Positions 36,039-44,778 of a stretch of DNA of 64,000 nucleotides are shown piece by piece; within the stretch, counting starts at the first letter, position 1, and the number at the start of each line of letters is the position of its first letter. The translations under genes and the position numbers were made by a program. Source of the stretch: Desulfosporosinus sp. OT (lineage in GTDB: Bacteria; Bacillota; Desulfitobacteriia; Desulfitobacteriales; Desulfitobacteriaceae); NCBI RefSeq assembly GCF_000224515.1, contig NZ_AGAF01000120.1, positions 35,358 to 99,357 on the forward strand, given 5' to 3'. The notes below the pieces were generated by a model. It ran no database searches. It worked only from the letters and a program-made list of their open reading frames with translations, and was not told the origin of the DNA.

Positions 36039-36062
36039 GAATAGGAAGAGAGGATTATTGGC

Positions 36063-36836
36063 ATGGATAATATTTATTCGACTTTTTCTAATAGCATACG
36101 TCCCTTACCTGGGGCGAATTCTTGCGAACCTGTTTCTTGTGAATGTCGTTATCCTACAGAACCTTTAAATTTTGGCGTATCGATTTTTGCTCCCGTTAGT
36201 TCTGTACCGGGAAGCTCAACGTTTTTTTTCCTACAGCCCCTGCTAACAGGAAAAGTAGTTGCCTCCGTAGGCTTTCTTATCGCTTCCCAGATCTTCCTGT
36301 TTCTTGCTGACCGTCTTTTTGGTCTTGAATCAATGCCAATACAGAGAGGTCCTGTTATACCTCCAGATCAAACTGTGCGGATGTCGTTAAGGGATTTGCA
36401 GAATTTCTTAGCCTCTGTATCACGCGATATCCAGCCTTCAACCGGTACATCCGCTCCTTCGGCTGGCACATCTACTCCTTCAACCGGTACATCTACTCCT
36501 TCGAGAGAAGATGTTAGTACTGGTACTATTGAAACACCGGAGGCTCCCTTAATATTTGCTTTAGCCGTTTGGAGTGATTTTACTGATAAGCCCTATACTC
36601 CATCTGTCTTTCTTCTTATTCCTGTATTTACGTTTCCAGGCTTAAGAGGGGCTTTGCCGATGCTGATCTTAGAACTTTTAACAACTATTTTTATCAGGGC
36701 TGTGGTACCGCCGAAAACGACTGGTTCTCGACCATTGACTAATCCAGCTTCAAATAATAACTTACCGCCATTTCAATTTTCACCAGAGGATGTATTAAAA
36801 TTATTGAAACGGTTCAATAAACACTTTGGAACATGA
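36063..36836 (+). CDS. Predicted membrane protein with Ser/Thr/Pro repeats, unknown function
   Basis: A 257-aa protein I cannot assign. A Cys-containing N-terminus (CEPVSCEC) is followed by a hydrophobic stretch (about 62-86), then a low-complexity repeat of S/T-G-T-S-T/A-P units (about 124-148), a second hydrophobic region (about 178-215) and an Asn/Pro-rich tail. A sigma-K-like promoter and the nearby germination operon suggest a spore-surface or mother-cell role (inference). It is one of few plus-strand genes here. Confidence 0.65.
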   Translation: MDNIYSTFSNSIRPLPGANSCEPVSCECRYPTEPLNFGVSIFAPVSSVPGSSTFFFLQPLLTGKVVASVGFLIASQIFLFLADRLFGLESMPIQRGPVIPPDQTVRMSLRDLQNFLASVSRDIQPSTGTSAPSAGTSTPSTGTSTPSREDVSTGTIETPEAPLIFALAVWSDFTDKPYTPSVFLLIPVFTFPGLRGALPMLILELLTTIFIRAVVPPKTTGSRPLTNPASNNNLPPFQFSPEDVLKLLKRFNKHFGT

Positions 36837-36962
36837 CATCTGTTTCCATAGCTCTCCGCACATCTTTCAATTAAAGAGAATTTCAATCCCATGTGCTTTT
36901 GGACTAGCCTTTCCTAAAAGTTGGTATCCTATGGTTAACGGGTTACAAATTCAAGGAGCGGG

Positions 36963-37154
36963 GTGTTGCTTATGGAAGTCGGCGGTCTTTACAATATTCT
37001 AGCTGCTGTCATCGGAATATCCATAGTTACGACTGGTTGCCTAATTTCTTACCTATTTCAAAAAAAGCTATTTAATAAATATCGTGATACGGTTAGGAAT
37101 GAAATGGACAAGGCACGCTCGGAACCTCCAGTACTCCCCAACAAAAAAGTATGA
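36963..37154 (+). CDS. Small single-pass membrane protein, unknown function
   Basis: Up to 63 aa with one hydrophobic helix (LAAVIGISIVTTGCLISYLF) and a charged C-terminal tail. AAGGAG at 36953-36958 could serve GTG 36963, TTG 36966 or ATG 36972; spacing favours the TTG (62 aa). No homology recognised. It converges with the germination operon. Confidence 0.55.
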   Translation: MLLMEVGGLYNILAAVIGISIVTTGCLISYLFQKKLFNKYRDTVRNEMDKARSEPPVLPNKKV

Positions 37155-37177
37155 CAACTCATCCACACAATCCTCGA

Positions 37178-38272
37178 TCAAGCCGCTCCCCTCTTATTCA
37201 ATACCAACGCAGTTGCAAATAGAAAGAGTTCAAGGCCAGTCTCAACGAAAGCAGCAACAATAGGAAAAGTATAGTGAAAAAAATTCGTCTGATTGAGGCT
37301 ACTGGGAAAGGAGCCAATACAGAACACTAAGGATAGTAACGCCCCTGGATAAATAAGTGGCTGGTAAGTCTTCAGTCCAACTATTTGGGCGAGCCCCTGT
37401 CCAAATGCCCAAAGCAGGCTGGATGAAGCCACGATTCCCGAACCGACGAGGATCAGTAGCCAAACCATCTCAACTCTCTCCAGATAGTTACTGAAATTGA
37501 TCATTTTGGCGAGCTGGAGCCCGGGTGAGTTCATGTATTGCGCGTCCTCAATCCCGAAGATGCCCACTGATAATGCAGTAACCAGACCCACTACCAATGC
37601 CCCCATACTGACAGCACTAAACTTTGCCAGAAAGCCGTTCTCTGGTCGGTTGCAAAGAGGGATATACATGGCCATTATAATACAAACACCGAAACTGGTA
37701 AGCATTAAGGGCGTACCAATCAGGAAAGGCGCTATACCTTCATCAAGCTGAGGTTTCAGCCGCTCCATGTGAACAGCAGGTAGAACCAAGCAGCAAACGG
37801 TAACAATACTGAAGAAAAACAGTGGCCCTAGAACTTCTGTCATTCTAGCAATTACTTCAAGCCCTTTACGACCGATGAAAGCGCTGACTAGGAAACTAGA
37901 TACTAGGATAACATTGAAGGGAGTCATTGGCAGAAAGATGGTGTTAACTACCTGGCTTAAGCCCTGCAACATTAAGGAGCACACTAATAAGAAAAAGAGT
38001 GGGAATAGAATTCCGACCATCCTGCCCAGATACTTTCCCAGGATGGTGATGCTGTACTGTACGAAGTTTTCTCCAGGAAAGCGGATGCCCATATAAGCGT
38101 AGACTAGGGCCAGCATGACATCGAGAAACCAGGCGCTGACTACGGAGAGCCAGGCATCCCTCCCGGCCTGCATTATCAGCATACTCGGGATTTGCATAGC
38201 CGCAAGGGTGGTTATAATGATAAACAACATCCAAACGAACTGTTTGGTGTTGATAATTCCTTTCTCCGGCAT
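37178..38272 (-). CDS. gerAB: Spore germination receptor subunit B (GerAB-type permease)
   Basis: Subunit B of a GerA-type nutrient receptor in the spore inner membrane, of the APC superfamily. The 364-aa sequence is strongly hydrophobic with about ten helices and begins with a family-like TKQFVWMLFIIITTLAAMQIP segment. ATG 38272 follows GAAAGGTG. Last gene of the gerA-type operon. Confidence 0.9.
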   Translation of the reverse strand: MPEKGIINTKQFVWMLFIIITTLAAMQIPSMLIMQAGRDAWLSVVSAWFLDVMLALVYAYMGIRFPGENFVQYSITILGKYLGRMVGILFPLFFLLVCSLMLQGLSQVVNTIFLPMTPFNVILVSSFLVSAFIGRKGLEVIARMTEVLGPLFFFSIVTVCCLVLPAVHMERLKPQLDEGIAPFLIGTPLMLTSFGVCIIMAMYIPLCNRPENGFLAKFSAVSMGALVVGLVTALSVGIFGIEDAQYMNSPGLQLAKMINFSNYLERVEMVWLLILVGSGIVASSSLLWAFGQGLAQIVGLKTYQPLIYPGALLSLVFCIGSFPSSLNQTNFFHYTFPIVAAFVETGLELFLFATALVLNKRGAA

Positions 38273-38292
38273 CCAATCACCTTTCTTTATAT

Positions 38293-38505
38293 TTACTTGA
38301 AAATAGCTTTACCTATTGGTTCCAGCAGTCGTTCCAGAAGCGATAGAGGAGACGGCAATCCAAGGTAGTTGCCCGCTGCCAGTAGGATGGTCATGCCGAG
38401 GAGAGTGCTCATAACGGCCAGCTCTTTCCACTGACCTTGTTTTCCGAGAGGTATCCCTTCCGCCAAACTAATGGCCAGGGCAGCAAAAACAATTAGAACG
38501 GTCAT
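38293..38505 (-). CDS. Small two-helix membrane protein, possible germinant receptor D subunit
   Basis: From ATG 38505 (GGAAGAGG upstream) the product is 70 aa with two hydrophobic segments (MTVLIVFAALAISLAEG and AVMSTLLGMTILLAAGNYLG). The open frame extends to 38592, but that extension runs into repeat DNA and is unlikely to be translated. Small two-helix D subunits occur in some Bacillus ger operons; size and place between gerAC and gerAB fit that role (inference). Confidence 0.7.
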   Translation of the reverse strand: MTVLIVFAALAISLAEGIPLGKQGQWKELAVMSTLLGMTILLAAGNYLGLPSPLSLLERLLEPIGKAIFK

Positions 38506-38558
38506 ATGTTTATCCTCTTCCAAGACTCCCACTTCTATAAGTGGGTTCCACACTCTGC

Positions 38559-38682
38559 TTCCTTTGGGATCAGCGGCTTCGGCGATACTCATCCTACGCC
38601 GATAGGTATTCCTTTGGGATCAGCGGCTTCGGCGATACTCTCCACAGGAGACTATCGTCACAGGAGACTATCGTCACTGGAG
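38559..38682. repeat. Direct-repeat block related to the 3017-3239 element
   Basis: A 32-bp sequence starting TTCCTTTGGGATCAGCGGC occurs at 38559-38590 and again at 38609-38640 (50-bp period). The 16-bp unit CACAGGAGACTATCGT follows twice in tandem (38643-38674) with a partial third copy. The words CGGCTTCGGCGATACT and GGAGACTATCGT also occur in the element at 3017-3239. It lies between gerAC and the small D-like gene. Confidence 0.85.
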
Positions 38683-38733
38683 GCTTTTTCAATCACCAAA
38701 ATCTCGCTGTTCAGCTTTAGCTCAATAAGTTCA

Positions 38734-39975
38734 CTACTCTGGCTCACTTCGCAGGGTGGGGTTGCTTATCGTTCCAGAACTCAAAATCTTGACCTTACAG
38801 AAAATCTGATAATCTACAGTAGGAAAAACATCATCCCAGTTATCCTTTATCTGCTTCCATTCGAGGGGATAATAGTTATGTAGATTTTCAGCAAAACCGA
38901 CACAGTCAGACTTGAGCTCTTTCTGGGCTGTGTTAATGGTATGTTCAAGCTGAAGTTTCATCGCTTCCGCAGTCTGGAGTTCCAGTTGTGCTACCACCTT
39001 AGGATCGAGCACGTTTACTCCAGTTGCTCCGAGTTCATGGATTAAGACCTTAGTCGTACACTCAATATTCATCGTTATACCTTCTTCTGAGATATGTGGG
39101 GTAATGGTCGTTTGGCCATCCTCGATTTCAAACATGATATCTCCTTTGTCCCCGTTAGTCTGTGCCTGGGGAGCATAAGCCAATGTTATACTACTCCCTT
39201 TTGGAGAGTCCACAAGCCACTTATGGGCTCTTGTGTCATCTTCATTCAGCACACCCACCATTCTTAGATTTTTGAAAACGGCAGTCTTTCCTATGGTCAG
39301 GGTTTTAGGCTTCTCCTCGGTGTCCAGAGACCTGCCGACAACCTTTTCCAACTGGTTAGTAACCTGCTTGTCTATGTCTTCCAATTGGGCTAATGGGGTA
39401 AAGCTAACATGCGATTCTCCATTGAGTCGGGCAAAAAAATCATTAAAGTTCATGGGTACGACCCGACCCGCTTTTTTGAAATTTTGCAGAATATGATCTA
39501 ATCCTCTGCCTGGCAACTGCTCTAAGGAAATGTCTTTCTCTATAATCTCCTTAGCTGTCTTGTCGGTGGTGAGTATCCAGTTGGTGCGGCGGGATTCCCT
39601 GGCGCGTTTTAAGTCGTCTAGGATTTCTCCTATACCCATTTCAGCCAAGTCCCTTCCCAAGACCGCCGTCTTACAGTGAGAAAGTACAACCCGTCTGGTA
39701 GACTGTTTGCCTATAGAGAGGATGGCCTCAGACAACGATTTACCCTCGCTATTCATTATAATGTAAGATTTCTCTCCCCCTTGTCCTCCAATCTGTTTAC
39801 TACTCCCCTTCCCCTCAGGCTTCCCAATTTGCACGGTCAAGAGGACGTTTTTACTCCCCGGTATACGGTCAATCCCAAGTGCGAGAACCGTGGCAAGGCG
39901 ATCTACTTCCTGATAATCCCAGCAGCCAGTTGTTAGTAAGGAGATACATACCAAAATCAAAGCCAGTTTACGCAT
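38734..39975 (-). CDS. gerAC: Spore germination receptor subunit C (GerAC-type lipoprotein)
   Basis: Ger(x)C lipoprotein of 413 aa. The signal peptide ends in LLTTGCW, so Cys18 would be lipidated, and the mature protein starts with the family motif CWDYQEVDRLATVLALGID. A GTG at 39984 also opens the frame, but AAGGGTG is properly spaced for ATG 39975. It follows gerAA with a short gap and is part of the same receptor. Confidence 0.92.
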   Translation of the reverse strand: MRKLALILVCISLLTTGCWDYQEVDRLATVLALGIDRIPGSKNVLLTVQIGKPEGKGSSKQIGGQGGEKSYIIMNSEGKSLSEAILSIGKQSTRRVVLSHCKTAVLGRDLAEMGIGEILDDLKRARESRRTNWILTTDKTAKEIIEKDISLEQLPGRGLDHILQNFKKAGRVVPMNFNDFFARLNGESHVSFTPLAQLEDIDKQVTNQLEKVVGRSLDTEEKPKTLTIGKTAVFKNLRMVGVLNEDDTRAHKWLVDSPKGSSITLAYAPQAQTNGDKGDIMFEIEDGQTTITPHISEEGITMNIECTTKVLIHELGATGVNVLDPKVVAQLELQTAEAMKLQLEHTINTAQKELKSDCVGFAENLHNYYPLEWKQIKDNWDDVFPTVDYQIFCKVKILSSGTISNPTLRSEPE

Positions 39976-39986
39976 AATTAACACCC

Positions 39987-41594
39987 TTATTGTTCATTTT
40001 CATCGGGCGGGGCTGGTTTAAGGAAGAATTTCTGCCTCTGTGTGTTGTTATTATTATTCTTTGCGATTAGACGAGGCCTTTCCCCCATAGCCCACCAAGG
40101 GAACCTCATCACTAAGTCTTTAGCATCTCTCAAGTTAAAAGGAGCGAGCGGAGCAAAGAAGGGTACCCCGAAAGAACGCAGGGATACAAGATGTGCCTGC
40201 ATGACAAGTAAACCCAGTAGAATCCCGTAAAGACCCAAGGTAGACGCTAACAATATCATGCCGAACCGCAAAACCCGGATTGCCAAGGCAAAGCTGTAGG
40301 AAGGAATTCCAAAGGATGAAATACCAGTAAGGGCTACGATGATCACCGTAATAGGTGAAACCATGCTGGCTTGCACGGCCGCGTCCCCGATAACTAGTCC
40401 ACCCACAATACTAACTGCTTGTCCCACCGGCTTTGGAAGCCTTATCCCGGCCTCCCGTAACGCCTCAAATGTCACTTCCATCATTAAGACCTCAATGACT
40501 GTAGGAAAAGGAGCCCCCTCGCGTGCGGCGGTGATACTGATCAACAGTGGAGTGGGAAGCAACTCTCGGTGAAAGGTAGTAATGGCAATGTATAGAGCGG
40601 GAAGAAGCAATGCCAAATTGAGGAAGAAAAAACGTACCAACCGAACTGATGTGGCATAAATAGAGCGGTCATAATAGTCCTCACTAGACTGCAGAAACTG
40701 AATCATCATAGTTGGTACTATTAAGACAAACGGAGTTCCATCCGTAAAGATAGCTACCTGACCCTGTAAAATTCCAGCAGCTACCTTGTCAGGCCGTTCG
40801 CTGTGATCAATCTGTGGAAAAAGCGTAAAAGCTTCATCTTCGATCATTTCTTCAATATAAGCGCTCTCCAGCACAGAGTCCACGTCGATCAAAGATATTC
40901 TTTTTTTTACCTCGTCGACCACCTTAGTGTTGGAAATTCCTTCTATGTAGGCGATATTCACCTCAGTCTTGGTGACCCGCCCCAAGACAAACTTCTCCAG
41001 TTTTAAGTTAGGAGTTTTGATTTTGCGCCGCAACAACGCGGTATTTGTACGCAAGCTTTCAGTAAACCCCTCCCGCGGGCCCCTGACCACCCCTTCAGTA
41101 ACTGATTCAGAAATTGGTCGGCCCACAAAACCCTTGGTTCCTATTTGCAGGGCTCTGGCGGTTCCCTCCAGCAACAAGACAACACTTCCCGTTAGTATGG
41201 CATCAGTGACTTCCCCAATTGTAGAGATTTCTGTGATGTTGCCGATTTCCAGGAATTCGTTTTTAATCATTTCGAGATTATTAGACCTGGAAATTTCAAG
41301 ATTTGAACACCGGATGTTCACTAAAGATTTCAAAATATTTTGGTTAACCGTTTGTTCATCGGTAATCCCGTTCACATACAGAAGCAGGACAGGTACTAGT
41401 TCCAGTCCTATCTTTAATTCTCGGTAAGTGAAATCAGTACAATTAGCAAACATGGTCTGTAGTGTATTCAGGTTTTCAGCCAAAGAATTGTTCAAAGGCG
41501 GGTTTTCCTGTTTAGCATCAGTCTCAGCCGCCAAGGGCTGGCTTAACTCAGGTTTCGGGGCTTTCTTTCTTTTGCGTGACCGAAAGAGCCGCAT
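39987..41594 (-). CDS. gerAA: Spore germination receptor subunit A (GerAA-type)
   Basis: Subunit A (535 aa) has a hydrophilic N-terminal domain (about 1-290) with ELKIGLELVPVLLLYVNG and GFVGRPISESVTEGVVRGPREGF split over it. A membrane region follows with about five helices and the family motifs REGAPFPTVIEVLMME and VSIVGGLVIGDAAV. First gene of the operon, behind a sigma-G-like promoter. Confidence 0.93.
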   Translation of the reverse strand: MRLFRSRKRKKAPKPELSQPLAAETDAKQENPPLNNSLAENLNTLQTMFANCTDFTYRELKIGLELVPVLLLYVNGITDEQTVNQNILKSLVNIRCSNLEISRSNNLEMIKNEFLEIGNITEISTIGEVTDAILTGSVVLLLEGTARALQIGTKGFVGRPISESVTEGVVRGPREGFTESLRTNTALLRRKIKTPNLKLEKFVLGRVTKTEVNIAYIEGISNTKVVDEVKKRISLIDVDSVLESAYIEEMIEDEAFTLFPQIDHSERPDKVAAGILQGQVAIFTDGTPFVLIVPTMMIQFLQSSEDYYDRSIYATSVRLVRFFFLNLALLLPALYIAITTFHRELLPTPLLISITAAREGAPFPTVIEVLMMEVTFEALREAGIRLPKPVGQAVSIVGGLVIGDAAVQASMVSPITVIIVALTGISSFGIPSYSFALAIRVLRFGMILLASTLGLYGILLGLLVMQAHLVSLRSFGVPFFAPLAPFNLRDAKDLVMRFPWWAMGERPRLIAKNNNNNTQRQKFFLKPAPPDENEQ

Positions 41595-41616
41595 ACCGCC
41601 TCACATCCTGTAAGTT

Positions 41617-41645
41617 TATTATGTAGACTAATTTGTATTATTTGC
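41617..41645 (-). promoter_or_regulatory. Candidate sigma-G promoter of the gerA-type operon
   Basis: Minus-strand GCAAA (41641-41645), 17 bp, CATAATA (41617-41623), close to the forespore consensus GHATR-N18-CATWHTA. It is 23 nt from the gerAA start. Forespore expression is known for ger operons. Confidence 0.45.
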
Positions 41646-41938
41646 GCATCGTAGAGGTAATATGCACATCAGATTTGTCGCCAAAAGTTATGCTGCATTT
41701 GGAAAGCACTCAGCGTATGGGCTATGTTACTGCCACAAATTGTGAAGCTCCCCCCAGATCAAAAAACTATTTGTCGCGGATAACGGCGTGCATTACAACA
41801 GTCTGGGAGGGCAAAACCGCTCTTACAACCCTTGCTTTAGCGATAAGAACGGCCGAAAAAGGCCCAAAAATATTTTCACTAATCTGTCCACCCAATAAGG
41901 TCTACGCCACCGTGAAATAAGAGGGGTTTGAAGAAGTC

Positions 41939-41997
41939 AATTAATAAAGAAGCCTGCTTCCAATCACACGACTGAAAAACAGACTTCTTTATTAATT
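41939..41997. terminator. Long hairpin downstream of the Fe-S protein gene
   Basis: Eighteen-bp arms with one mismatch (41939-41956 with 41980-41997) around a 23-nt loop, about 50 nt past the stop at 42046. Stem is AT-rich; terminator role is probable, not certain. Confidence 0.5.
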
Positions 41998-42045
41998 CAA
42001 TGCATTACCCTTTTCGACAATTTAAATTAGATTCTAAAGGTGGGT

Positions 42046-43158
42046 TTACCGACCTTTTTCCATGGCTACTCGCCTTAATTTTTCCCGACCGTTCCTTGGG
42101 GGAACATACAATACAGAGCGACGCGACATGGTCAGCGAACCGCTTGGACAGGCAGAAGAACAAACTCCACAGCCGATACAGACATCATTATTCAAAATTG
42201 GTACCGATAGACCCTTTCCTTGATCCGTCATAGTGATTGCCTGAATTTGGCACTTATCAACACAAAGACCACAGCCTAGACAACTTTCCAACTCTAGTGA
42301 TGGAATAAAATTACTGGGGTGCGTGGCGAAAACCTGCTGTTCATTGATACCACGGAGGACTTTACAGCAACAACCACAACAGTTGCAGATATAGGTTGGC
42401 TTATTCAGCACATTATCACACAGATGAACTAATCCAAGTTCTTGGGTCTGTTTAAGCACCTTCAGCAAGTCATCTACTGTGGCAGGTTTGCCCAGACCTT
42501 TGCGCACTATCCATTCTGCAGCACCACCGAGGGACATACAAACGTCTACTGGCGCATCGCAGGCTTTACCAAGGTGGGCTGCTTCGTGACGACAAGCACA
42601 CATGGAAATTGCTCCACCACCGGATTGCTTAATAATTAACGATGCTTTCTCGTAATCGAGTACTTCCGTTTCTACAGCTACAGGGATAAGACTTTCATAA
42701 ATCAGAGTCCGCATAATCTTAGTATTGATTCCGGCGACTTCATGCATGACTCCATCTCTGTGAAAGTAAGTTTCGAATAGCTCTGCTAACTCCTTTAAGG
42801 TTGTATGATCCCCTGTCCTCATGAAGGTATACTCAAAGAATCCTACTAACATCGGAGCTAACATATAATAGAAGGAATCTTTACGAGGAATGTCTAATAC
42901 CAAACCTTTGTTAGACATTCCGTCGAGAATTATTTTTAATTCTTTTTCGTCGATACCTGTGATGTCGGCGATCTTATCCAAGGTCATTGGAAGCAAAGGG
43001 AATTTACTTCCCACAGTCGCTTCGCTTTCCGTATAGAGTCGGTGAAGAATAGCCATGAGGTCTTCATTTATTGGTGCGCCTTCTGGCATCTTGCTTAGGC
43101 GTTCAGCCAATGCCCGATATATCTCTTCTTTGGCATTTATTATATGTCCCACACTCAT
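42046..43158 (-). CDS. Multi-cluster 4Fe-4S ferredoxin-type protein
   Basis: The first 170 residues form a helical, winged-helix-like region. The C-terminal half holds a Cys-rich segment (CNCCGCCCK) and two 4Fe-4S motifs (CLGCGLCVDKCQ and CIGCGVCSSACP). Probably a cytosolic electron-transfer protein whose partner is not encoded nearby. The frame extends to 43200, into a large palindrome; ATG 43158 with AGAGGGAG, or the GTG two codons later, is the likely start (370 aa or slightly less). No transmembrane segment seen. Confidence 0.75.
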   Translation of the reverse strand: MSVGHIINAKEEIYRALAERLSKMPEGAPINEDLMAILHRLYTESEATVGSKFPLLPMTLDKIADITGIDEKELKIILDGMSNKGLVLDIPRKDSFYYMLAPMLVGFFEYTFMRTGDHTTLKELAELFETYFHRDGVMHEVAGINTKIMRTLIYESLIPVAVETEVLDYEKASLIIKQSGGGAISMCACRHEAAHLGKACDAPVDVCMSLGGAAEWIVRKGLGKPATVDDLLKVLKQTQELGLVHLCDNVLNKPTYICNCCGCCCKVLRGINEQQVFATHPSNFIPSLELESCLGCGLCVDKCQIQAITMTDQGKGLSVPILNNDVCIGCGVCSSACPSGSLTMSRRSVLYVPPRNGREKLRRVAMEKGR

Positions 43159-43166
43159 ACTCCCTC

Positions 43167-43211
43167 TAATCATAGGATTGTATAATACACTATCGTACAA
43201 TCCTATGATTA
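43167..43211 (-). promoter_or_regulatory. 16-bp perfect inverted repeat ahead of the Fe-S gene
   Basis: Arms at 43167-43182 and 43196-43211, spacer 13 nt, ending just before the ribosome-binding site. Either a two-site operator or an mRNA hairpin that gates translation; no poly-T run follows. Confidence 0.65.
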
Positions 43212-43378
43212 ATAAAATCCTGTTTGAGGTCTCTAATCTCTACGTTCCATCCAAGCGTTTTTTGTCTCATTTCCTTTTGAATAGCTTTTGTTTCCCCTAT
43301 GCCCTTGACGATCGTCTACCATGATCTTTTCCAAGGTCTCAATCATATCTCCAATCTGAAACTGTTAAACTAACTTTA

Positions 43379-43717
43379 TTATTCCCAAGACTCCCATACA
43401 TCCGGTTTATAGCCGACAGTCGCTTGTTTGCCATTGCGAACGATCGGCGTTTTATAAAGACTAGGGTTATTTAATAGCATCTCTTCTCTACCATCTGAAG
43501 AAATAACATGATCCATGTTTAATTTTTTATAATTCTTAGATTCACTATTAACTAGATTCTTTAATCCTACAGCAGCTTTCACACTTTGCAATTCTCCCTT
43601 GCTTAAGCCAAGGAGAGTTAAATCCACAAACTGGTATTTAATTTTTCTTTCTTTAAAATAGCGTTCTGCTTTTTTAGTATCAAAACATTTCTTAAAGCCG
43701 AAAATTTGAATATTCAT
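43379..43717 (-). CDS. ArsC/Spx-family thioredoxin-fold protein
   Basis: A 112-aa protein beginning MNIQIFGFKKCFDTKKAERYF. The single Cys at 11 with a C-x-x-x-K-K context and the C-terminal TPIVRNGKQATVGYKPDVW match the ArsC/YffB/Spx family. It lacks the CxxC of Spx, so a glutaredoxin-like reductase or regulator role is possible but unproven. Monocistronic. Confidence 0.8.
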   Translation of the reverse strand: MNIQIFGFKKCFDTKKAERYFKERKIKYQFVDLTLLGLSKGELQSVKAAVGLKNLVNSESKNYKKLNMDHVISSDGREEMLLNNPSLYKTPIVRNGKQATVGYKPDVWESWE

Positions 43718-43861
43718 CGCCCGTAAACTCCTTAAAAGAAACTATCTATTAAGATTATAGCAGTATTTAAGAGGTTAAAACAACTTAAAAGCCCGCAGAG
43801 ACTGCGAGCTTTAACGATCCGGTGAACCAAAATTTAAATACCCTATCTTCATAAAAATGTA

Positions 43862-44236
43862 CTAAAGCTCCACACCTTTTTGTTTGAGATTAGCCAGACA
43901 TTCTTTACGATAAGCGTCATTGTGTTCTGGATAAATGGGATTCTTTACAGAAACCTCTGGCTCATCAGACAAAGTGGTTGGCCAAGGTGCCGTATTTCTT
44001 CCCCGATACTCTGGGCAGAACCATTGTTGATCGGGTTTATATCCCCTACGTTCCATTTCCATAAGAACAAGACAATGATAGTTAACAAGCCGTTTTGCAC
44101 TATGTGAGAATACATAGTCGACTGTGGAATGTTTCCTGCCCCATCCTTTTCCTCGCAGCGCACAGCATTCTCTGTGTTGTCCAAGGATTTGGGCGCGCGG
44201 CAATAAGGTGAGGAGATCCTGATGCCATAGTCGCAT
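43862..44236 (-). CDS. TIGR02328-type protein (pyrimidine-dimer glycosylase-like)
   Basis: The N-terminus MRLWHQDLLTLLPRAQILG and the following HRECCALRGKGWGRKH are characteristic of a conserved family related to T4 endonuclease V (pyrimidine dimer DNA glycosylase). Enzyme activity in this branch is not established. The frame extends to 44287, but ATG 44236 has GAGGGAG at good spacing and gives the family start (124 aa). Confidence 0.8.
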   Translation of the reverse strand: MRLWHQDLLTLLPRAQILGQHRECCALRGKGWGRKHSTVDYVFSHSAKRLVNYHCLVLMEMERRGYKPDQQWFCPEYRGRNTAPWPTTLSDEPEVSVKNPIYPEHNDAYRKECLANLKQKGVEL

Positions 44237-44352
44237 GTTCTCCCTCTTTTCCCAGATAGTGTAAAACGATTGACTGAAGTTAAGCATCGAGGCTTTCCGC
44301 TCGCGCTTGAAATGGGAGTTTCATTCCTTAAGTTTACCCTCAAGATAAGGAA

Positions 44353-44778
44353 TTAATAACTGATTAAAGAAGCCATTAATATTCCCGTTGCTATACTTAA
44401 ACAAAATGAGAAAATACCGACCGCAACATTACCCTGAGGTATTTCACGACGAACTTTAATAGAAGGTGTTAATAATTCAAAGAGCCAATATACGATGATT
44501 AAGAAGACCGTCCCAGTCAGCGTCCAAACAGTCATATCCAGGAGGTCTACAGAGTGGTAAATGGCTGATGCCAAGAGAATAGCCACACCTAGAACCTTTC
44601 CTCCTAAATCAAACGCCACAGCTTTTGCAGCTGCGACCTTCTGCGGATTTTCCAGATCATCCCCCAATGCCATAATCTGAAATTCCTTGTAGGGTGTCGT
44701 GTATGTAAAGAGCGTCACCGCTATCAGCATCAAAGGAATAGTCAACCCTAAATATTTAAGAAAATTAATTAGATACAT
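44353..44778 (-). CDS. DUF350 membrane protein
   Basis: A 141-aa protein with four membrane segments arranged as two DUF350-like halves. It overlaps the preceding ATP-grasp gene by 10 bp. DUF350 proteins repeatedly neighbour glutathionylspermidine-synthase-like enzymes (as in the yjfLMC gene group of enterobacteria), pointing to a shared but uncharacterised envelope role. Confidence 0.82.
   Translation of the reverse strand: MYLINFLKYLGLTIPLMLIAVTLFTYTTPYKEFQIMALGDDLENPQKVAAAKAVAFDLGGKVLGVAILLASAIYHSVDLLDMTVWTLTGTVFLIIVYWLFELLTPSIKVRREIPQGNVAVGIFSFCLSIATGILMASLISY

Larger units (their letters stand above)
41595..42045. other. Gap between gerAA and the Fe-S gene
   Basis: No supported gene; the longest plus-strand frame (41633-41920) has no ribosome-binding site and unconvincing composition. 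The gap holds the candidate sigma-G promoter and a long hairpin (41939-41997). Confidence 0.55.

Noticed and set aside
41633-41920. Plus-strand open frame of 95 codons in the gap upstream of gerAA
   Set aside because: TTG start without a ribosome-binding site; it overlaps the candidate sigma-G promoter, and no recognisable protein features.
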